This document shows, piece after piece, positions 18,834-28,584 of a stretch of 64,000 bases of DNA. Numbering within the stretch: position 1 is the first letter of the stretch; every line of letters begins with the position of its first letter. A program made the position numbers and the translations under genes. Origin of the DNA: an uncultured Tolumonas sp. (GTDB taxonomy: Bacteria > Pseudomonadota > Gammaproteobacteria > Enterobacterales > Aeromonadaceae); assembly GCF_963678185.1 (NCBI RefSeq), contig NZ_OY782757.1, positions 310,001 to 374,000 on the forward strand, given 5' to 3'. Below the pieces are notes generated by a model, which was not told the DNA's origin, ran no database searches, and was given only the letters and a program-made list of their open reading frames with translations.

Positions 18834-19880
18834 CTACTTCTGCGCTGCATCCATCATTAAGCTGACCTTGTGCAACACAGCACCCGCATCTTTTATCCCT
18901 TTGTCTTCTTGTTCTTTCACCCAAGCAGCCTGAACGTTTTTATAATCTGTTTTCGTTTTCCAGGCAGTGACTTCATTAGATTCTAACTCTCTGACCTTAA
19001 CTCCCTCTTTTCTCATATCAGAGATCATGGTGTTGAAACTGCTATCCATCACTGTCCCCAAGGTTTTATAGGCTGTTATTGCAGCTCGCTGGATGGCAAG
19101 TTGATCTTCTTTGGCTAATTTATCCCACGTGTTTTGATTCATAACCAAAAGATACAAATGCCCCAACCACAGATCGCGAGATACAAGCACATAGGGTGCA
19201 GTTTCATGAACTTTTAATGCGTAGCCACTATCAACATTGACCATAAGGCCATCCAGAGTATGTTCTTTTAGTGCTTTATAAATCTCATCACCCCAATGCA
19301 TTGAAACAGGTACTGCACCCGCATTTTTCAGAAAATCCATATGCCAAAAGCTGGCAGAACGCCACTTTTTATCTTTGATCTCATCAAGTGTATTCAGTGG
19401 TGTAGTACTGAAAAATGCCACAGGGTATCCAGTACCTAAGAACAGTGCTTTCACATTATTTTTCTTGAGTTCTTCCGAAAACGCAGGAACTTCAGCATAA
19501 ACTTGACGGAAAAATGCAACTTGCTGATTTCCAACAGGGCCAACGGGAAAACTCTTAAATATTTGGTGCAGGGGTAATTCATTGGCTGTGTATTCGGGAA
19601 CGGCAATGGTCATATCAGTGACATCACCTTTCCCTGCGATGCGTAATGCATCATAGCCACTGGCAAGTTCCGAATTCCAATGATCTTCAATTTTAAGCCG
19701 GCCTTTCGATTCCTTTTCAATGGCGGTAAAAAATACCTCTTTTATGAACTTAGTGCGCATACCGCCTAAAGGTTCATGATCTGAATACCGTAGAATTTTC
19801 TCAGCAAATGCGGGGGCCGGTAGCAAAACAACGGCAAGTAGCGTCGTTATAACTTTCTTGGTCAGGTGATTCGATAGCAT
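18834..19880 (-). CDS. Orphan TRAP transporter solute-binding protein (DctP type)
   Basis: Periplasmic binding protein of 348 residues. The signal peptide is a basic start followed by VITTLLAVVLLPAPAFA, cleaved before EKILRYSDHEP. DctP-family features: GRLKIEDHWNSEL, the substrate arginine block KWRSASFWHMDFLKNAGAVPVSMHWGDEIYKALKEHTLDGLMVN, and the C-terminal helices. The start is the ATG at 19880, preceded by ACGGAG; an in-frame extension to 19913 is unlikely. The DctQ and DctM membrane subunits are absent on either side, so it must work with subunits elsewhere or act as a sensor. It diverges from a TetR gene 110 bp away, the likely regulator. Confidence 0.88.
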   Translation of the reverse strand: MLSNHLTKKVITTLLAVVLLPAPAFAEKILRYSDHEPLGGMRTKFIKEVFFTAIEKESKGRLKIEDHWNSELASGYDALRIAGKGDVTDMTIAVPEYTANELPLHQIFKSFPVGPVGNQQVAFFRQVYAEVPAFSEELKKNNVKALFLGTGYPVAFFSTTPLNTLDEIKDKKWRSASFWHMDFLKNAGAVPVSMHWGDEIYKALKEHTLDGLMVNVDSGYALKVHETAPYVLVSRDLWLGHLYLLVMNQNTWDKLAKEDQLAIQRAAITAYKTLGTVMDSSFNTMISDMRKEGVKVRELESNEVTAWKTKTDYKNVQAAWVKEQEDKGIKDAGAVLHKVSLMMDAAQK

Positions 19881-19990
19881 AGGAACTCCGTTGATATTCA
19901 AATAGCTATTCATGATCTGTATCGAGAGACGACAAGATTTCTAGTGCGTGATAAAGTTTATGAATAATCCTTCAGTTTTAGAATTCGCAT

Positions 19991-20620
19991 ATGAAAGCGG
20001 TGCACCCTGAAACGCTCAAACCAAGAAAGACGCCGACTCAGGCCAGATCGGCGGTAACGGTTGACGCTATATTTAAAGCAACCATTCAGGTTTTACTGGC
20101 CGATGGCGCTATTCGCCTGACGACCACGCGGGTTGCTGAGCGGGCAGGGGTATCGGTTGGCACAATGTATCAATATTTTCCGCATAAGCAGGCGCTGTTG
20201 TATGCGGTAGTTCAAAAACACCTGACCGAATTTATTGAAGCATTTGAGGCTGCGTGTTTGACACTCCGAAACAGACCGCTTGCTGTAATAGCTGATGGTA
20301 TGGTTAATGCCTTTCTTGATATCAAAACCTGCCAGCCTGATGAGACGCGGGCGCTTTACAAGATAGCGGCAGAATTAGATACAGAGGAATTGCGAAGCCA
20401 GACCGCTAAACGCCTCCAGGATGCCTGTTCTGGACTTTTAGGGAGTGCTGCTGATGCCAGTTTTGATAATTTACCCGACATTGCGTTTACTTTATTAACC
20501 GCCATGAATGGCACAACAAGAGCTGTTTTTGAATTTGGCGCTCAACCCCACATGCTCCATGTTCTACGAACGCAATTGCTTGCTTTATGCCATGGGTATC
20601 TGCAGATATCCGCAAGATAA
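19991..20620 (+). CDS. TetR-family transcriptional regulator
   Basis: Regulator of 209 residues. The N-terminal helix-turn-helix is canonical (IRLTTTRVAERAGVSVGTMYQYFPHKQALLYAVVQKHL), followed by an all-helical ligand domain. No good ribosome site precedes the ATG, so translation may be weak. It diverges from the orphan TRAP binding protein with a 110-bp shared promoter region and converges with the DUF3147 gene 6 bp away. Control of the TRAP protein is the natural guess; no operator stood out by eye. Confidence 0.88.
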   Translation: MKAVHPETLKPRKTPTQARSAVTVDAIFKATIQVLLADGAIRLTTTRVAERAGVSVGTMYQYFPHKQALLYAVVQKHLTEFIEAFEAACLTLRNRPLAVIADGMVNAFLDIKTCQPDETRALYKIAAELDTEELRSQTAKRLQDACSGLLGSAADASFDNLPDIAFTLLTAMNGTTRAVFEFGAQPHMLHVLRTQLLALCHGYLQISAR

Positions 20621-20626
20621 GTATTT

Positions 20627-20977
20627 TTATATCAGATTAATGCCAAACCTTTTAACTAATGCAGCAAATAAAATAAACATCACCGCAGTTAATAAAATGC
20701 TGATCACCAGTGTCATGATAAAACCAAACCGTGACATGAAATAAGGGAATAAGATGAACATGGGTAACGTCGGTATAACATACCAAAACGTATAGTAAGC
20801 ATGATTGCTTATTTTTGATTCTGGTTGACCTTCAATAAACAACCAAACTAACGTAAGGATGGTGATCAAAGGCAGAGACGCAACTAAAGCGCCAATACGA
20901 TCGCTTTTCTTGGCCAATTCAGAGATCAACACAACCATACCCGCCGTGATCAGATATTTAGATATAAGGTAAAACAT
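20627..20977 (-). CDS. DUF3147 membrane protein
   Basis: Small inner-membrane protein of 116 residues with four hydrophobic segments and the conserved DUF3147 block VVLISELAKKSDRIGALVASLPLITILTLVWLFIEGQ. Function is unknown. The gene is single, its stop lies 6 bp from the TetR stop on the opposite strand, and its promoter should lie in the gap upstream. Confidence 0.85.
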   Translation of the reverse strand: MFYLISKYLITAGMVVLISELAKKSDRIGALVASLPLITILTLVWLFIEGQPESKISNHAYYTFWYVIPTLPMFILFPYFMSRFGFIMTLVISILLTAVMFILFAALVKRFGINLI

Positions 20978-21289
20978 ACGTTCCTACCAGGCCTTTTCTC
21001 AACTGCTTGCACTCAAGCAACAGTATCAAATCTAGAAGTAAACTAACATCGAGAGTATTTATTACATTTCGATTTGTTGTTTGCGGATCTTTGGTAAAAA
21101 TCGAAGTAAAAGCGGTAAGAAGGAAAGAATCGCTACGGCGAAAGGTAATACGGATAAATTGTTTTTTATCCAACTTATCTGGCATAACCAGTAACCTGCG
21201 GTTATCAGCCTGTTATCCAAATGATACCGTCTGCTGCAGTTGATGCTGGCGATTATTTACCGTAAAAATTAATTGCTGACTTTGATTAC
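20978..21289. other. Intergenic region with a short hairpin
   Basis: A 312-bp gap between the 3' end of the PAP2 gene and the start of DUF3147 (both minus strand). A short reading frame at 20958-21185 has no family resemblance, overlaps DUF3147 and has no ribosome site, so I reject it. A hairpin GGATAAA / TTTATCC (21152-21171) is the only structure seen and could end the PAP2 transcript. The remainder should hold the DUF3147 promoter. Confidence 0.4.
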
Positions 21290-21898
21290 TCAGAGTTTTT
21301 TATTTAAACGAGAAACGCGTTGACCTATTTGGGTTAATGTTTGCTGATATATTTGTTCCATCTCATTAATCAATCGGTTTCCAAGAGCACTTCGATTCAG
21401 CATAGCCGTTGCGACCCACACACTTGGTATTGACACAACCAATGCACCTGCAATATCAAACGGAAAATGTACGCCCAGAAACACGCGGGCCCAACTCACC
21501 GCTATGCCAGCCAGCAATAATTGAACACCTAATTTACGAAGCCCTGTTGAGATGAAACCGATTGCCAGAGTGAACAAGACTAAAGCATGATCGCTGGGAA
21601 ATGATGCCTCTGATTTATGTTCTAAAAAGGTATGTCCGAGCCCAATCATAAATGGGCGTGGGTGGGGCCATGCATAATTAATTATTTGTCCGATTAATAA
21701 CGCCACCGCAACCGCGGCAGAAGCTGTTATGGCAGAACGACGAGTGTCAGAAGAACCTTTTACACCAATATAAATCAATAGTACGGGAATGAAGTAGATC
21801 ACCCACTCCGCCAGTATTTTAGCCAGTTGTATGAGTGCGTCTGGTGTATGTGTATTGGCATTGATGATTAAAAACCAGGCCTGATTTAGTGCTTCCAT
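21290..21898 (-). CDS. PAP2-family phosphatase, probable undecaprenyl-diphosphate phosphatase
   Basis: Membrane phosphatase of 202 residues with six hydrophobic segments. The three PAP2 motifs are present: HPRPF in the first, PSDHA in the second, and SWARVFLGVHFPFD in the third with its catalytic His and Asp. Length and layout resemble BcrC/YbjG, which recycle undecaprenyl diphosphate for cell-wall synthesis; a lipid A phosphatase role is the alternative. The start is the ATG at 21898, preceded by AAAAGG; an in-frame extension to 21955 adds no family sequence. It diverges from a PmrAB-like system 142 bp away, which fits control by an envelope-stress sensor. Confidence 0.87.
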   Translation of the reverse strand: MEALNQAWFLIINANTHTPDALIQLAKILAEWVIYFIPVLLIYIGVKGSSDTRRSAITASAAVAVALLIGQIINYAWPHPRPFMIGLGHTFLEHKSEASFPSDHALVLFTLAIGFISTGLRKLGVQLLLAGIAVSWARVFLGVHFPFDIAGALVVSIPSVWVATAMLNRSALGNRLINEMEQIYQQTLTQIGQRVSRLNKKL

Positions 21899-22040
21899 TT
21901 GATAACCTTTTAATGAACTTCGTTTTAGTGAATATCTTAAGGATATCTGGTCCATGCTTAAGCTAAGCTGAATTCAGCTCGTGTTAAGTTTTGATGATTT
22001 AATATTGAGGCAATTCATTTCCTAATTGATAGGAGCCAAT

Positions 22041-22703
22041 ATGCGACTGTTACTCGCAGAAGACGATACGATGATTGGACAAGGTTTAAGAGACAGTTTG
22101 CGTAAAGAAGAATTCAGCGTTGACTGGGTTCAGGACGGTAAAGCCGTGCTGTTATCGCTGGAAACAAACCCGTATTCATTGGTATTGCTCGATCTGGGCT
22201 TACCTAAACTGGATGGAATGGATGTTCTTCAGCAATTGCGTAAGAAAAATTTAGATGTCGCGGTGATCATTATTACCGCCCGAGATGGATTACCTGAACG
22301 GTTAGCGGGATTAAATCTTGGTGCCGATGATTATCTGGTAAAGCCTTTTGCAACAGAGGAATTAATTGCCAGGATCAGAACTATCAGTCGCCGCTTGGCT
22401 GGCAGGACACAAAATGATATCTCAGTAGGACGATTGAGACTTGATCCTATTCGGCACGAATTATGGGTCAATGACGAACCAATTAATGTTTCCGCAAGAG
22501 AATTCAAATTGTTGCATGAACTCATGATAGAGCCCGGCAGAGTGATTTCACGAGAACAATTGGAAGATCGATTATATGGTTGGGGTGAAGAGATCGCGAG
22601 TAATGCAATCGAGGTTTATATCTCGCATTTAAGAAAGAAAATTGGGGCAGAGGTGATCCAGACCATCAGAGGGGTGGGCTATCGCATAGGGTCAACACTA
22701 TGA
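22041..22703 (+). CDS. OmpR-family response regulator (PmrA/QseB-like)
   Basis: Response regulator of 220 residues. The receiver domain has the acidic pair (AEDD), phospho-acceptor Asp in LVLLDLGLPKLDG, and Lys in VKPF; the C-terminal OmpR winged helix (about 125-218) ends in EVYISHLRKKIG and the IRGVGYRI block. The start is the ATG at 22041, with AGGAG 5 bases upstream. It overlaps the kinase gene by 4 bp (ATGA), so the two are cotranslated. Sequence style is closest to PmrA/QseB/BasR, which respond to cationic peptides, iron or acid; the precise ortholog cannot be fixed here. Confidence 0.94.
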   Translation: MRLLLAEDDTMIGQGLRDSLRKEEFSVDWVQDGKAVLLSLETNPYSLVLLDLGLPKLDGMDVLQQLRKKNLDVAVIIITARDGLPERLAGLNLGADDYLVKPFATEELIARIRTISRRLAGRTQNDISVGRLRLDPIRHELWVNDEPINVSAREFKLLHELMIEPGRVISREQLEDRLYGWGEEIASNAIEVYISHLRKKIGAEVIQTIRGVGYRIGSTL

Positions 22704-24046
22704 TGTTGCATCGTCAGCGAGCCTCTAAATGGATACAAAGCTCACTTCGGCGTCGATTATTGATTTGGCTACTCCCTGCAACATTTATCGCGGGGGTGAT
22801 CGCCAGTATGGGGGCTTACTGGGGCGCTTTTTTTGAGTTGGAAGAACTGTTAAACGAACAAATGCGTTATATCGTTACTCACGCCAACGTTGATGACAAC
22901 CATCATATTTCCTTGAATAAAATCAGTCATACCTCTTCTATCGATGAAGACAAAGTCGTTTTTCAGGTATGGCGAGGTGATCATCTGGAATATACGACAG
23001 CCCCTGCGATCACCCTGCCGTCACCACAAGGCACTGGCTGGCATGATCTCCCTTATGCCGATATGACGTGGCATACATTTGTCGATAAAAGGGGGGAACT
23101 ACTTGTCCGTGTTGCTCAGCCGCAGAACGTACGTTGGGAGACGCTTGCCGGATTATCGGTTCAATTGTTCTGGCCGGTACTATCGCTTATTCCAATATTG
23201 GCAATAGTGCTTTGGTTCGGGATTGGTAATGGTTTAAAACCATTAAAACGAATTGCTAGCGAACTTGAGACAAGAAATGTGGATAGCATGGCCGCCATCA
23301 ATGCAGACACGCTACCTGATGAAATTAAGCCACTGATTGAATCGCTCAACAGCCTTTTTTTACGGTTAGAGCAATCCTTTACAATGCAAAAACACTTTAT
23401 CGCTGATGCAGCACATGAATTACGAACGCCCGTGATGGCCATCAGTTTGCAATCAGAATTGATCCGAAATGCAGGGAATACACAAGAACGAGAACAGGCA
23501 ACACAGCAGCTTCAGAATGGTATTTTGCGATTGACGCATCTTATCCAGCAGCTACTGACTTTAGCCCGCTTGGAACCTGATGGTCAGTCTGTTGTTCAGG
23601 AAAAATTTGATGTATCTACTCTCTGTAAATCAGTGATCCTTGAAAAATATATATTAGCGAAAAAGAAACAAATCGATTTGGGGTTTGTGTCTGATGAGGT
23701 CGCCGAGATAAATGGTGACCCCCATATGCTTCGCATCTTGCTGAATAACCTGGTTGATAATGCCATCCGATATACCCCTGAGCATGGTCGAATAGATATT
23801 TCAGCATGCCGTCAAAAGGAATTTATTGAGGTTTCGGTTCGCGATAATGGGCCCGGTATTCCGGCGGAAGAACGTGACCGGATATTTGATCGGTTTGTGC
23901 GAGGAAACGAGCATCAGGATGTGCAAGGTACCGGTCTTGGTTTGTCGATAGTGAAACGTATTGCTGAACGCCATCAGGCAACAATAGAGCTAAGTGATAC
24001 CGAGAACGGTAAAGGGCTGAATGTCTGCGTGAAATTTCCCGTTTGA
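22700..24046 (+). CDS. Sensor histidine kinase (PmrB/QseC-like)
   Basis: Membrane sensor kinase of 448 residues. TM1 is at about 20-44 and TM2 at about 155-175, with a periplasmic loop of about 110 residues between them. Then come HAMP, the H-box (ADAAHELRTPVMA), N-box (NLVDNAIRYTP), G1 (DNGPGIP) and G2 (GTGLGLSIV). All catalytic motifs are intact. The start overlaps the response-regulator stop. Periplasmic loop size and H-box style match QseC/PmrB. The divergent PAP2 phosphatase is a plausible target of the pair. Confidence 0.94.
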   Translation: MMLHRQRASKWIQSSLRRRLLIWLLPATFIAGVIASMGAYWGAFFELEELLNEQMRYIVTHANVDDNHHISLNKISHTSSIDEDKVVFQVWRGDHLEYTTAPAITLPSPQGTGWHDLPYADMTWHTFVDKRGELLVRVAQPQNVRWETLAGLSVQLFWPVLSLIPILAIVLWFGIGNGLKPLKRIASELETRNVDSMAAINADTLPDEIKPLIESLNSLFLRLEQSFTMQKHFIADAAHELRTPVMAISLQSELIRNAGNTQEREQATQQLQNGILRLTHLIQQLLTLARLEPDGQSVVQEKFDVSTLCKSVILEKYILAKKKQIDLGFVSDEVAEINGDPHMLRILLNNLVDNAIRYTPEHGRIDISACRQKEFIEVSVRDNGPGIPAEERDRIFDRFVRGNEHQDVQGTGLGLSIVKRIAERHQATIELSDTENGKGLNVCVKFPV

Positions 24047-24177
24047 GGTTGATCGCAACCGGATGGGCAACAATACAGTTTTATCGGAAATCTCAATGTC
24101 AAAAATGCTAAGCGAGTTGGAGCTCTCGGGTAATTGCCAATAATTATGTCCAGTAATGGAATTCTCAAGATCGATTT

Positions 24178-24200
24178 TCAGAATAATCATTCTCATCCAA
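24178..24200 (+). promoter_or_regulatory. Weak Fur-box-like sequence upstream of the MFS gene
   Basis: The stretch GAATAATCATTCTCATCC about 45 bp upstream of the MFS start resembles part of the Fur consensus (ATAATCATTATC; 11 of 12 positions in the core). A second AT-rich GATAATCTTATC follows. This is visual resemblance only; iron control is not established. Confidence 0.3.
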
Positions 24201-24243
24201 ATTGAGGATAATCTTATCTAGTAACTAGAAATGATTATGCAGG

Positions 24244-25488
24244 ATGGGAATGAATAAAAGTACCGCAATTGAACCTAGTAAAGAGATCTCAACACTCTTA
24301 CTGGTTGTGTTGGCAACTGGTGCCGGTTTAGCAGTCGCTTCTCTCTATTATTGCCAGCCGCTGTTGGGGATCCTCGGGCAATCAATATCTGCATCCACAA
24401 AAGAAGTGGGATACATCCCGACATTTACTCAATTGGGCTATGCCTTAGGTATGCTGTTGTTAACCCCGCTGGGTGATCGGTATGACCGCCGTAATGTGAT
24501 CACGTTGAAAGGGCTGTTTTTGATTGGCGCACTTTCCTTTACTGCGATGTCACAAAACATCACCTATTTATGTATTGCCAGCTTTTTGATCGGTTTAATG
24601 GCAACGTTAGCACAGGATATTGTTCCTGCGGCGGCGGCATTATCGGCCCCCGAAAGCCGGGGAAAAAATATCGGTAAAATCATGACGGGGTTATTACTGG
24701 GTATTTTGTTATCCAGAGCTGTGAGCGGCTTTATGGCGGAATGGTTTGGCTGGCGCGGTATCTTTATTGTTGCGGCGCTCGCGATGCTACTGGTAGTCAT
24801 TATTTTACGTCGGGTGTTACCAAAATTTACGCCTACGGTCACCTTAAAATACAGTGAGCTCATATTATCTGTATTCAGCTTGTTAGCGAAGTCGGCGGCA
24901 TTAAGAAAGGCGGCATTGGCTCAAGGATTATTGGGTGTTTCATTCAGTGCATTCTGGTCTATTTTGGCCGTGATGCTCTATGACAAACCCTTTCATATGG
25001 GTAGCACTACCGCGGGTTTATTTGGTCTGGCGGGGGCATTTGGTGCATTAATGGCGCCTGTTTTCGGTAAATTTGCAGATCGGATCGGCGCAGAAAAAGT
25101 CACCCAGATGGGAACGTTGTCTGTCGCGGTTTCCTTTATCCTCATGTTTCTGTTTTCACTGTTGAACGTCGATATTTATATCAAATTAGCCGTATTAGCA
25201 TTGACCACCATCTTATTTGATATGGGGGTGCAGGCTACTTTTATCGCGCACCAATCGATCATTTACAAAATAGATCCAACCGCATTAAGTCGTCTGAATG
25301 CCATTATCGTTGTTGGGGCATTTACCGGCATGGCCATAGGTGGATTTATCGGTAGTCAGCTCTATGCCAGCTGGGGATGGCCTGTGGTAACATTTTTGGC
25401 CATGACTGCAGCAATTTTAGCGTTTATCACTCGGATCCTGCCAGAAAAAGCCGCAGATAAAACCCTGCAACCCGACCGTATCAGTTAA
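24244..25488 (+). CDS. MFS transporter, drug/metabolite exporter type
   Basis: Major facilitator of 414 residues with 12 predicted membrane helices. The motif A-like loop between TM2 and TM3 is clear (LGDRYDRRNVITLKG), and the second half has GKFADRIGAEKVTQMG. It resembles the YnfM-type inner-membrane exporters; substrate unknown. Two in-frame ATGs two codons apart (24244 and 24250) are both possible starts because AGGATGGGA overlaps them. It stands alone, with 197 bp behind the kinase gene and a possible Fur-like sequence upstream. Confidence 0.87.
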   Translation: MGMNKSTAIEPSKEISTLLLVVLATGAGLAVASLYYCQPLLGILGQSISASTKEVGYIPTFTQLGYALGMLLLTPLGDRYDRRNVITLKGLFLIGALSFTAMSQNITYLCIASFLIGLMATLAQDIVPAAAALSAPESRGKNIGKIMTGLLLGILLSRAVSGFMAEWFGWRGIFIVAALAMLLVVIILRRVLPKFTPTVTLKYSELILSVFSLLAKSAALRKAALAQGLLGVSFSAFWSILAVMLYDKPFHMGSTTAGLFGLAGAFGALMAPVFGKFADRIGAEKVTQMGTLSVAVSFILMFLFSLLNVDIYIKLAVLALTTILFDMGVQATFIAHQSIIYKIDPTALSRLNAIIVVGAFTGMAIGGFIGSQLYASWGWPVVTFLAMTAAILAFITRILPEKAADKTLQPDRIS

Positions 25489-25611
25489 ACAGCGCCATCC
25501 CTTGGCATGCCACGAACGGATCATAAACGATCGGGACACTAGGCGACGCCGATTGACTGAAACCTAAACATAGGAAGTATTTGTTGTTTACAAGAATAGA
25601 ACGGCACATCT

Positions 25612-25638
25612 ATAATGTATATATTAAATACACATTAT
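25612..25638. promoter_or_regulatory. Inverted repeat upstream of the methyltransferase
   Basis: ATAATGT / ACATTAT arms (25612-25618, 25632-25638) with an AT-rich 13-base spacer. They lie about 53 bp upstream of the methyltransferase ATG, where an operator or promoter element would be expected. No known regulator consensus was matched. Confidence 0.3.
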
Positions 25639-25690
25639 GTTTTTCTGCTTTCGACACGCTTAGAGCAGGAATAACCAGAGAGGAACATAG

Positions 25691-26248
25691 ATGGCCCATC
25701 CAAATCCCATCAGCTTCGCTGAAGCAGAACGTTTAAGTGAAATTTTTGATTCTGAAAACCGGGAAGAATGGCAGAAAACGTCAAAAATTCTTCATTTTAT
25801 GGCTCTCTCTGGAAATGAAAAAATTGCAGATGTCGGTGCTGGAACTGGGTATTTTTCAAATATTTTTTCATCACAACTAATACAGGGTCATATATTTGCT
25901 ATTGATCCTGAACCCAATATGGTTACTCATATGGGGAAAAGATTTTCTGGTAAAGAGAATGTAACTGTCTTGCAGAGTGAACATCTTGATCCATGTATTC
26001 CTGATAATGTAGATGTTGTTTTTTTGGCTAATGTTTATCGCTTTATTCAGACTCGAGATGTGTTTCTGCAAAATATGTATCAGCGAACAAAAACAGATGC
26101 GCGATTTATTTTTGTTGATTTTAAAGGGGAAAGTGCACGCGTATCTTTGCCTACAGCAATCGAAGAAATCAAAGCGGCAGGTTTTAATATCGAACGTTTT
26201 GATATCGATAGTTGCCCTGACCACTACATATTAGCTTTTAATAAGTAA
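25691..26248 (+). CDS. Small class I SAM-dependent methyltransferase
   Basis: Methyltransferase of 185 residues. SAM-binding motif I is clear (KIADVGAGTGYFSNIFS), with the acidic motif II residue in IFAIDPEPNMV and a family-typical RFIFVDFK strand. No extra substrate-recognition domain is visible, so the substrate (small molecule, lipid or protein) cannot be named. AGAGAGGAACATAG before the ATG gives a good ribosome site. The coding sequence is more AT-rich than the MFS gene before it. It is monocistronic and ends about 130 bp before the convergent transketolase gene. Confidence 0.85.
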   Translation: MAHPNPISFAEAERLSEIFDSENREEWQKTSKILHFMALSGNEKIADVGAGTGYFSNIFSSQLIQGHIFAIDPEPNMVTHMGKRFSGKENVTVLQSEHLDPCIPDNVDVVFLANVYRFIQTRDVFLQNMYQRTKTDARFIFVDFKGESARVSLPTAIEEIKAAGFNIERFDIDSCPDHYILAFNK

Positions 26249-26380
26249 CCGTTTTATTCAATATATCTGTCGTTTGAATGGCACGTTGTTGCGTTTCAAC
26301 AACAGCATGACTAGTTTTCGGTAAAAATGACCCGATTGAATCGTTAATTTTAATATGATTTAGTCGGGTCTCTTAGTTTT

Positions 26381-28381
26381 TTAAGCCAGTAATGCCTTTG
26401 CTTTCGCTAACACATTTTCATCACTAAACCCGAACAGCTTAAACAATTGGTCAGCGGGCGCCGATTCCCCAAAGCTGGTCATGCCAATCACCTCACCATC
26501 CAAGCCGGTGTAGCGTTGCCAGTAATCAGCGATGCTGGCTTCAATCGCCAGACGAGCACGGACAGCTTTCGGCAACACTTGCTCTTTGTATTCCGCCGCT
26601 TGTTTGTCAAAACGTTCGGTGCAAGGCAGGGAGACCACGCGTACCTTTTTGCCTTCGGCATTCAAAGTGTTTGCTGCGTTCACCGCCAAGCTCACTTCCG
26701 AACCCGTCGCCATGATGATGAGCTCTGGCGTGCCAGCGCAATCTTGCAGGATGTAACCACCCTTCTCGATATCGCTGACTTGTTGGCTGTTGCGCGGCTG
26801 TTGCGTCAGATTTTGCCGTGAGAATATCAACGCACTTGGGCCGTTGTGACGTTCAATCGCCGCTTTCCAGCTCACTGCCGATTCCACTTGGTCGCACGGA
26901 CGCCACGTTTCCATGTTCGGTGTTAAGCGCAAGCTCGCCAGTTGTTCCACCGGCTGGTGCGTTGGACCGTCTTCGCCTAAGCCGATGGAGTCGTGAGTGT
27001 AGACAAAGATGGAACGTTGCTTCATCAGTGCGGCCATACGCACCGCATTACGGGCGTATTCCATAAACATCAGGAAGGTGCCGCCGTAAGGGATAAAACC
27101 ACCGTGTAGTGTCACGCCGTTCATGATGGCCGACATCCCAAATTCACGCACGCCGTAGTGCATGTAGTTGCCTTGCGGCGTTTCTGTGCTGACGTCTAAC
27201 GCACTGGTGTGACGAGTCAGGTTGGATGGCGCTAAATCCGCTGAACCACCGAGCAGCTCAGGCAGAATCTTCGCGTAAACGTTGAGGGCTTTCTGGCTGG
27301 CTTGACGAGATGCAATGTTCGCTGGGTTGGCTTGTAGCTCCGCGATGTAGGCATTGGCTTTATCGGTCCAATCGGCGGTTAAGGTGCCAGTGCTTCGACG
27401 CAGTAATTCAGCCGCTTCTTGTGGGAACACTTCTTGGTAAGCCGCAAATTGCTTATTCCACTCTTGCTGAACTTGTTGGCCCTTAGCTTTCGCATCCCAG
27501 GCTTGATAGATGTCTTGTGGAATTTCAAACGGCGCATGCGGCCAGTTTAAAAACTCACGTACTTTAGTGACTTCATCTTTGCCCAGTGGTGCGCCGTGGC
27601 AATCGTGACTGCCGGATTTATTCGGTGAGCCGTAACCGATGATGGTTTTACAGCAAATCAGCGTTGGTTGGGTGGTATTGGCTTTGGCTTCCCGAATAGC
27701 GGCATCTAACGCGCGCGGGTCATGACCATCGACCGAGTCAATCACCTGCCAGCCATAGGCACGGAAACGAGCTGGGGTATCATCGCTAAACCAGCCTTCG
27801 ACATGACCATCAATCGAGATACCATTGTCATCCCAAAACGCAATCAGTTTGCCGAGTTCTAACGTGCCAGCCAGTGAACAAACTTCATGCGAGATGCCTT
27901 CCATCAAACAACCATCGCCCATAAAGGCATAAGTGTAATGGTCAACGATAGGATGGTTTGGTTTATTAAACTGTGCGGCTAAGGTTTTCTCAGCCAGCGC
28001 CATACCGACGGCATTGGCAATGCCCTGGCCCAGTGGGCCGGTGGTGGTTTCCACACCCGGTGCATAACCATATTCCGGATGACCCGGTGTCTTGCTATGT
28101 AATTGGCGGAACTGCTTTAACTCAGATAAAGGTAAGTCGTAACCAGTGAGATGCAACAAGGAATACAGCAACATCGAACCGTGGCCATTGGAGAGCACAA
28201 AGCGGTCGCGGTTAATCCAGGCTGGGTCGGTGGGGTTATGTTTTAAATGGTGACGCCACAAGGTTTCAGCGATATCGGCCATACCCATCGGTGCACCGGG
28301 GTGACCGGAGTTGGCTTGTTGTACTGCATCGACACTGAGCATACGCACGGCGTTAGCTAGGGTTTTGGGGTCTAAACTCAT
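26381..28381 (-). CDS. tkt: Transketolase
   Basis: Full-length transketolase of 666 residues. It moves two-carbon ketol units between pentose phosphates with TPP. Features: [35 protein letters not shown] at the N-terminus, the TPP site [32 protein letters not shown], the pyrimidine domain [25 protein letters not shown], and a C-terminal domain. The start is the ATG at 28381 ([12 protein letters not shown]), with GGAG 8 bases upstream; an in-frame extension to 28489 runs through a structured intergenic element and is hydrophobic, so it is not real. It lies downstream of tal in the same orientation, next to the divergent pentose operon. Confidence 0.96.
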   Translation of the reverse strand: MSLDPKTLANAVRMLSVDAVQQANSGHPGAPMGMADIAETLWRHHLKHNPTDPAWINRDRFVLSNGHGSMLLYSLLHLTGYDLPLSELKQFRQLHSKTPGHPEYGYAPGVETTTGPLGQGIANAVGMALAEKTLAAQFNKPNHPIVDHYTYAFMGDGCLMEGISHEVCSLAGTLELGKLIAFWDDNGISIDGHVEGWFSDDTPARFRAYGWQVIDSVDGHDPRALDAAIREAKANTTQPTLICCKTIIGYGSPNKSGSHDCHGAPLGKDEVTKVREFLNWPHAPFEIPQDIYQAWDAKAKGQQVQQEWNKQFAAYQEVFPQEAAELLRRSTGTLTADWTDKANAYIAELQANPANIASRQASQKALNVYAKILPELLGGSADLAPSNLTRHTSALDVSTETPQGNYMHYGVREFGMSAIMNGVTLHGGFIPYGGTFLMFMEYARNAVRMAALMKQRSIFVYTHDSIGLGEDGPTHQPVEQLASLRLTPNMETWRPCDQVESAVSWKAAIERHNGPSALIFSRQNLTQQPRNSQQVSDIEKGGYILQDCAGTPELIIMATGSEVSLAVNAANTLNAEGKKVRVVSLPCTERFDKQAAEYKEQVLPKAVRARLAIEASIADYWQRYTGLDGEVIGMTSFGESAPADQLFKLFGFSDENVLAKAKALLA

Positions 28382-28442
28382 GAGCGGGGCTCCGTAAAAG
28401 AGAGAAAGAAAATGCGTTAGAAATAAGAAAACCGAGAATAAG

Positions 28443-28549
28443 GCGACCAATAAGGACATCGCTGCCTGACACGCCGTAAACCCCTCCATGGGGGCTCCGC
28501 TGCGCCATCCCTGGCGCAGAGGGTCAGCATCAATGTCCTTATCGTCCGC
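28443..28549. repeat. Structured intergenic element between tal and tkt
   Basis: The 203-bp gap between tal and tkt holds a strongly self-complementary block. The outer arms TAAGGACAT (28451-28459) and ATGTCCTTA (28533-28541) are perfect and extend imperfectly on each side. Inside are CCCCTCCATGGGGG and a perfect hairpin CTGCGCCA-TCCC-TGGCGCAG (28500-28519). It is far more GC-rich than other gaps here. The design resembles dispersed intergenic palindromic repeats; only one copy is in the window, so repetitiveness is inferred. Confidence 0.55.
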
Positions 28550-28584
28550 CCCGCATTCGTGACAATTGAGCGAATAAAGCGAAA

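Noticed and set aside
20958..21185. 75-residue minus-strand frame between DUF3147 and PAP2
   Set aside because: Overlaps the DUF3147 start, has no ribosome site, and the composition is not protein-like.
28382..28489. 36-residue N-terminal extension of transketolase
   Set aside because: It runs into the structured intergenic element; family proteins start at the later ATG, which has a GGAG site.
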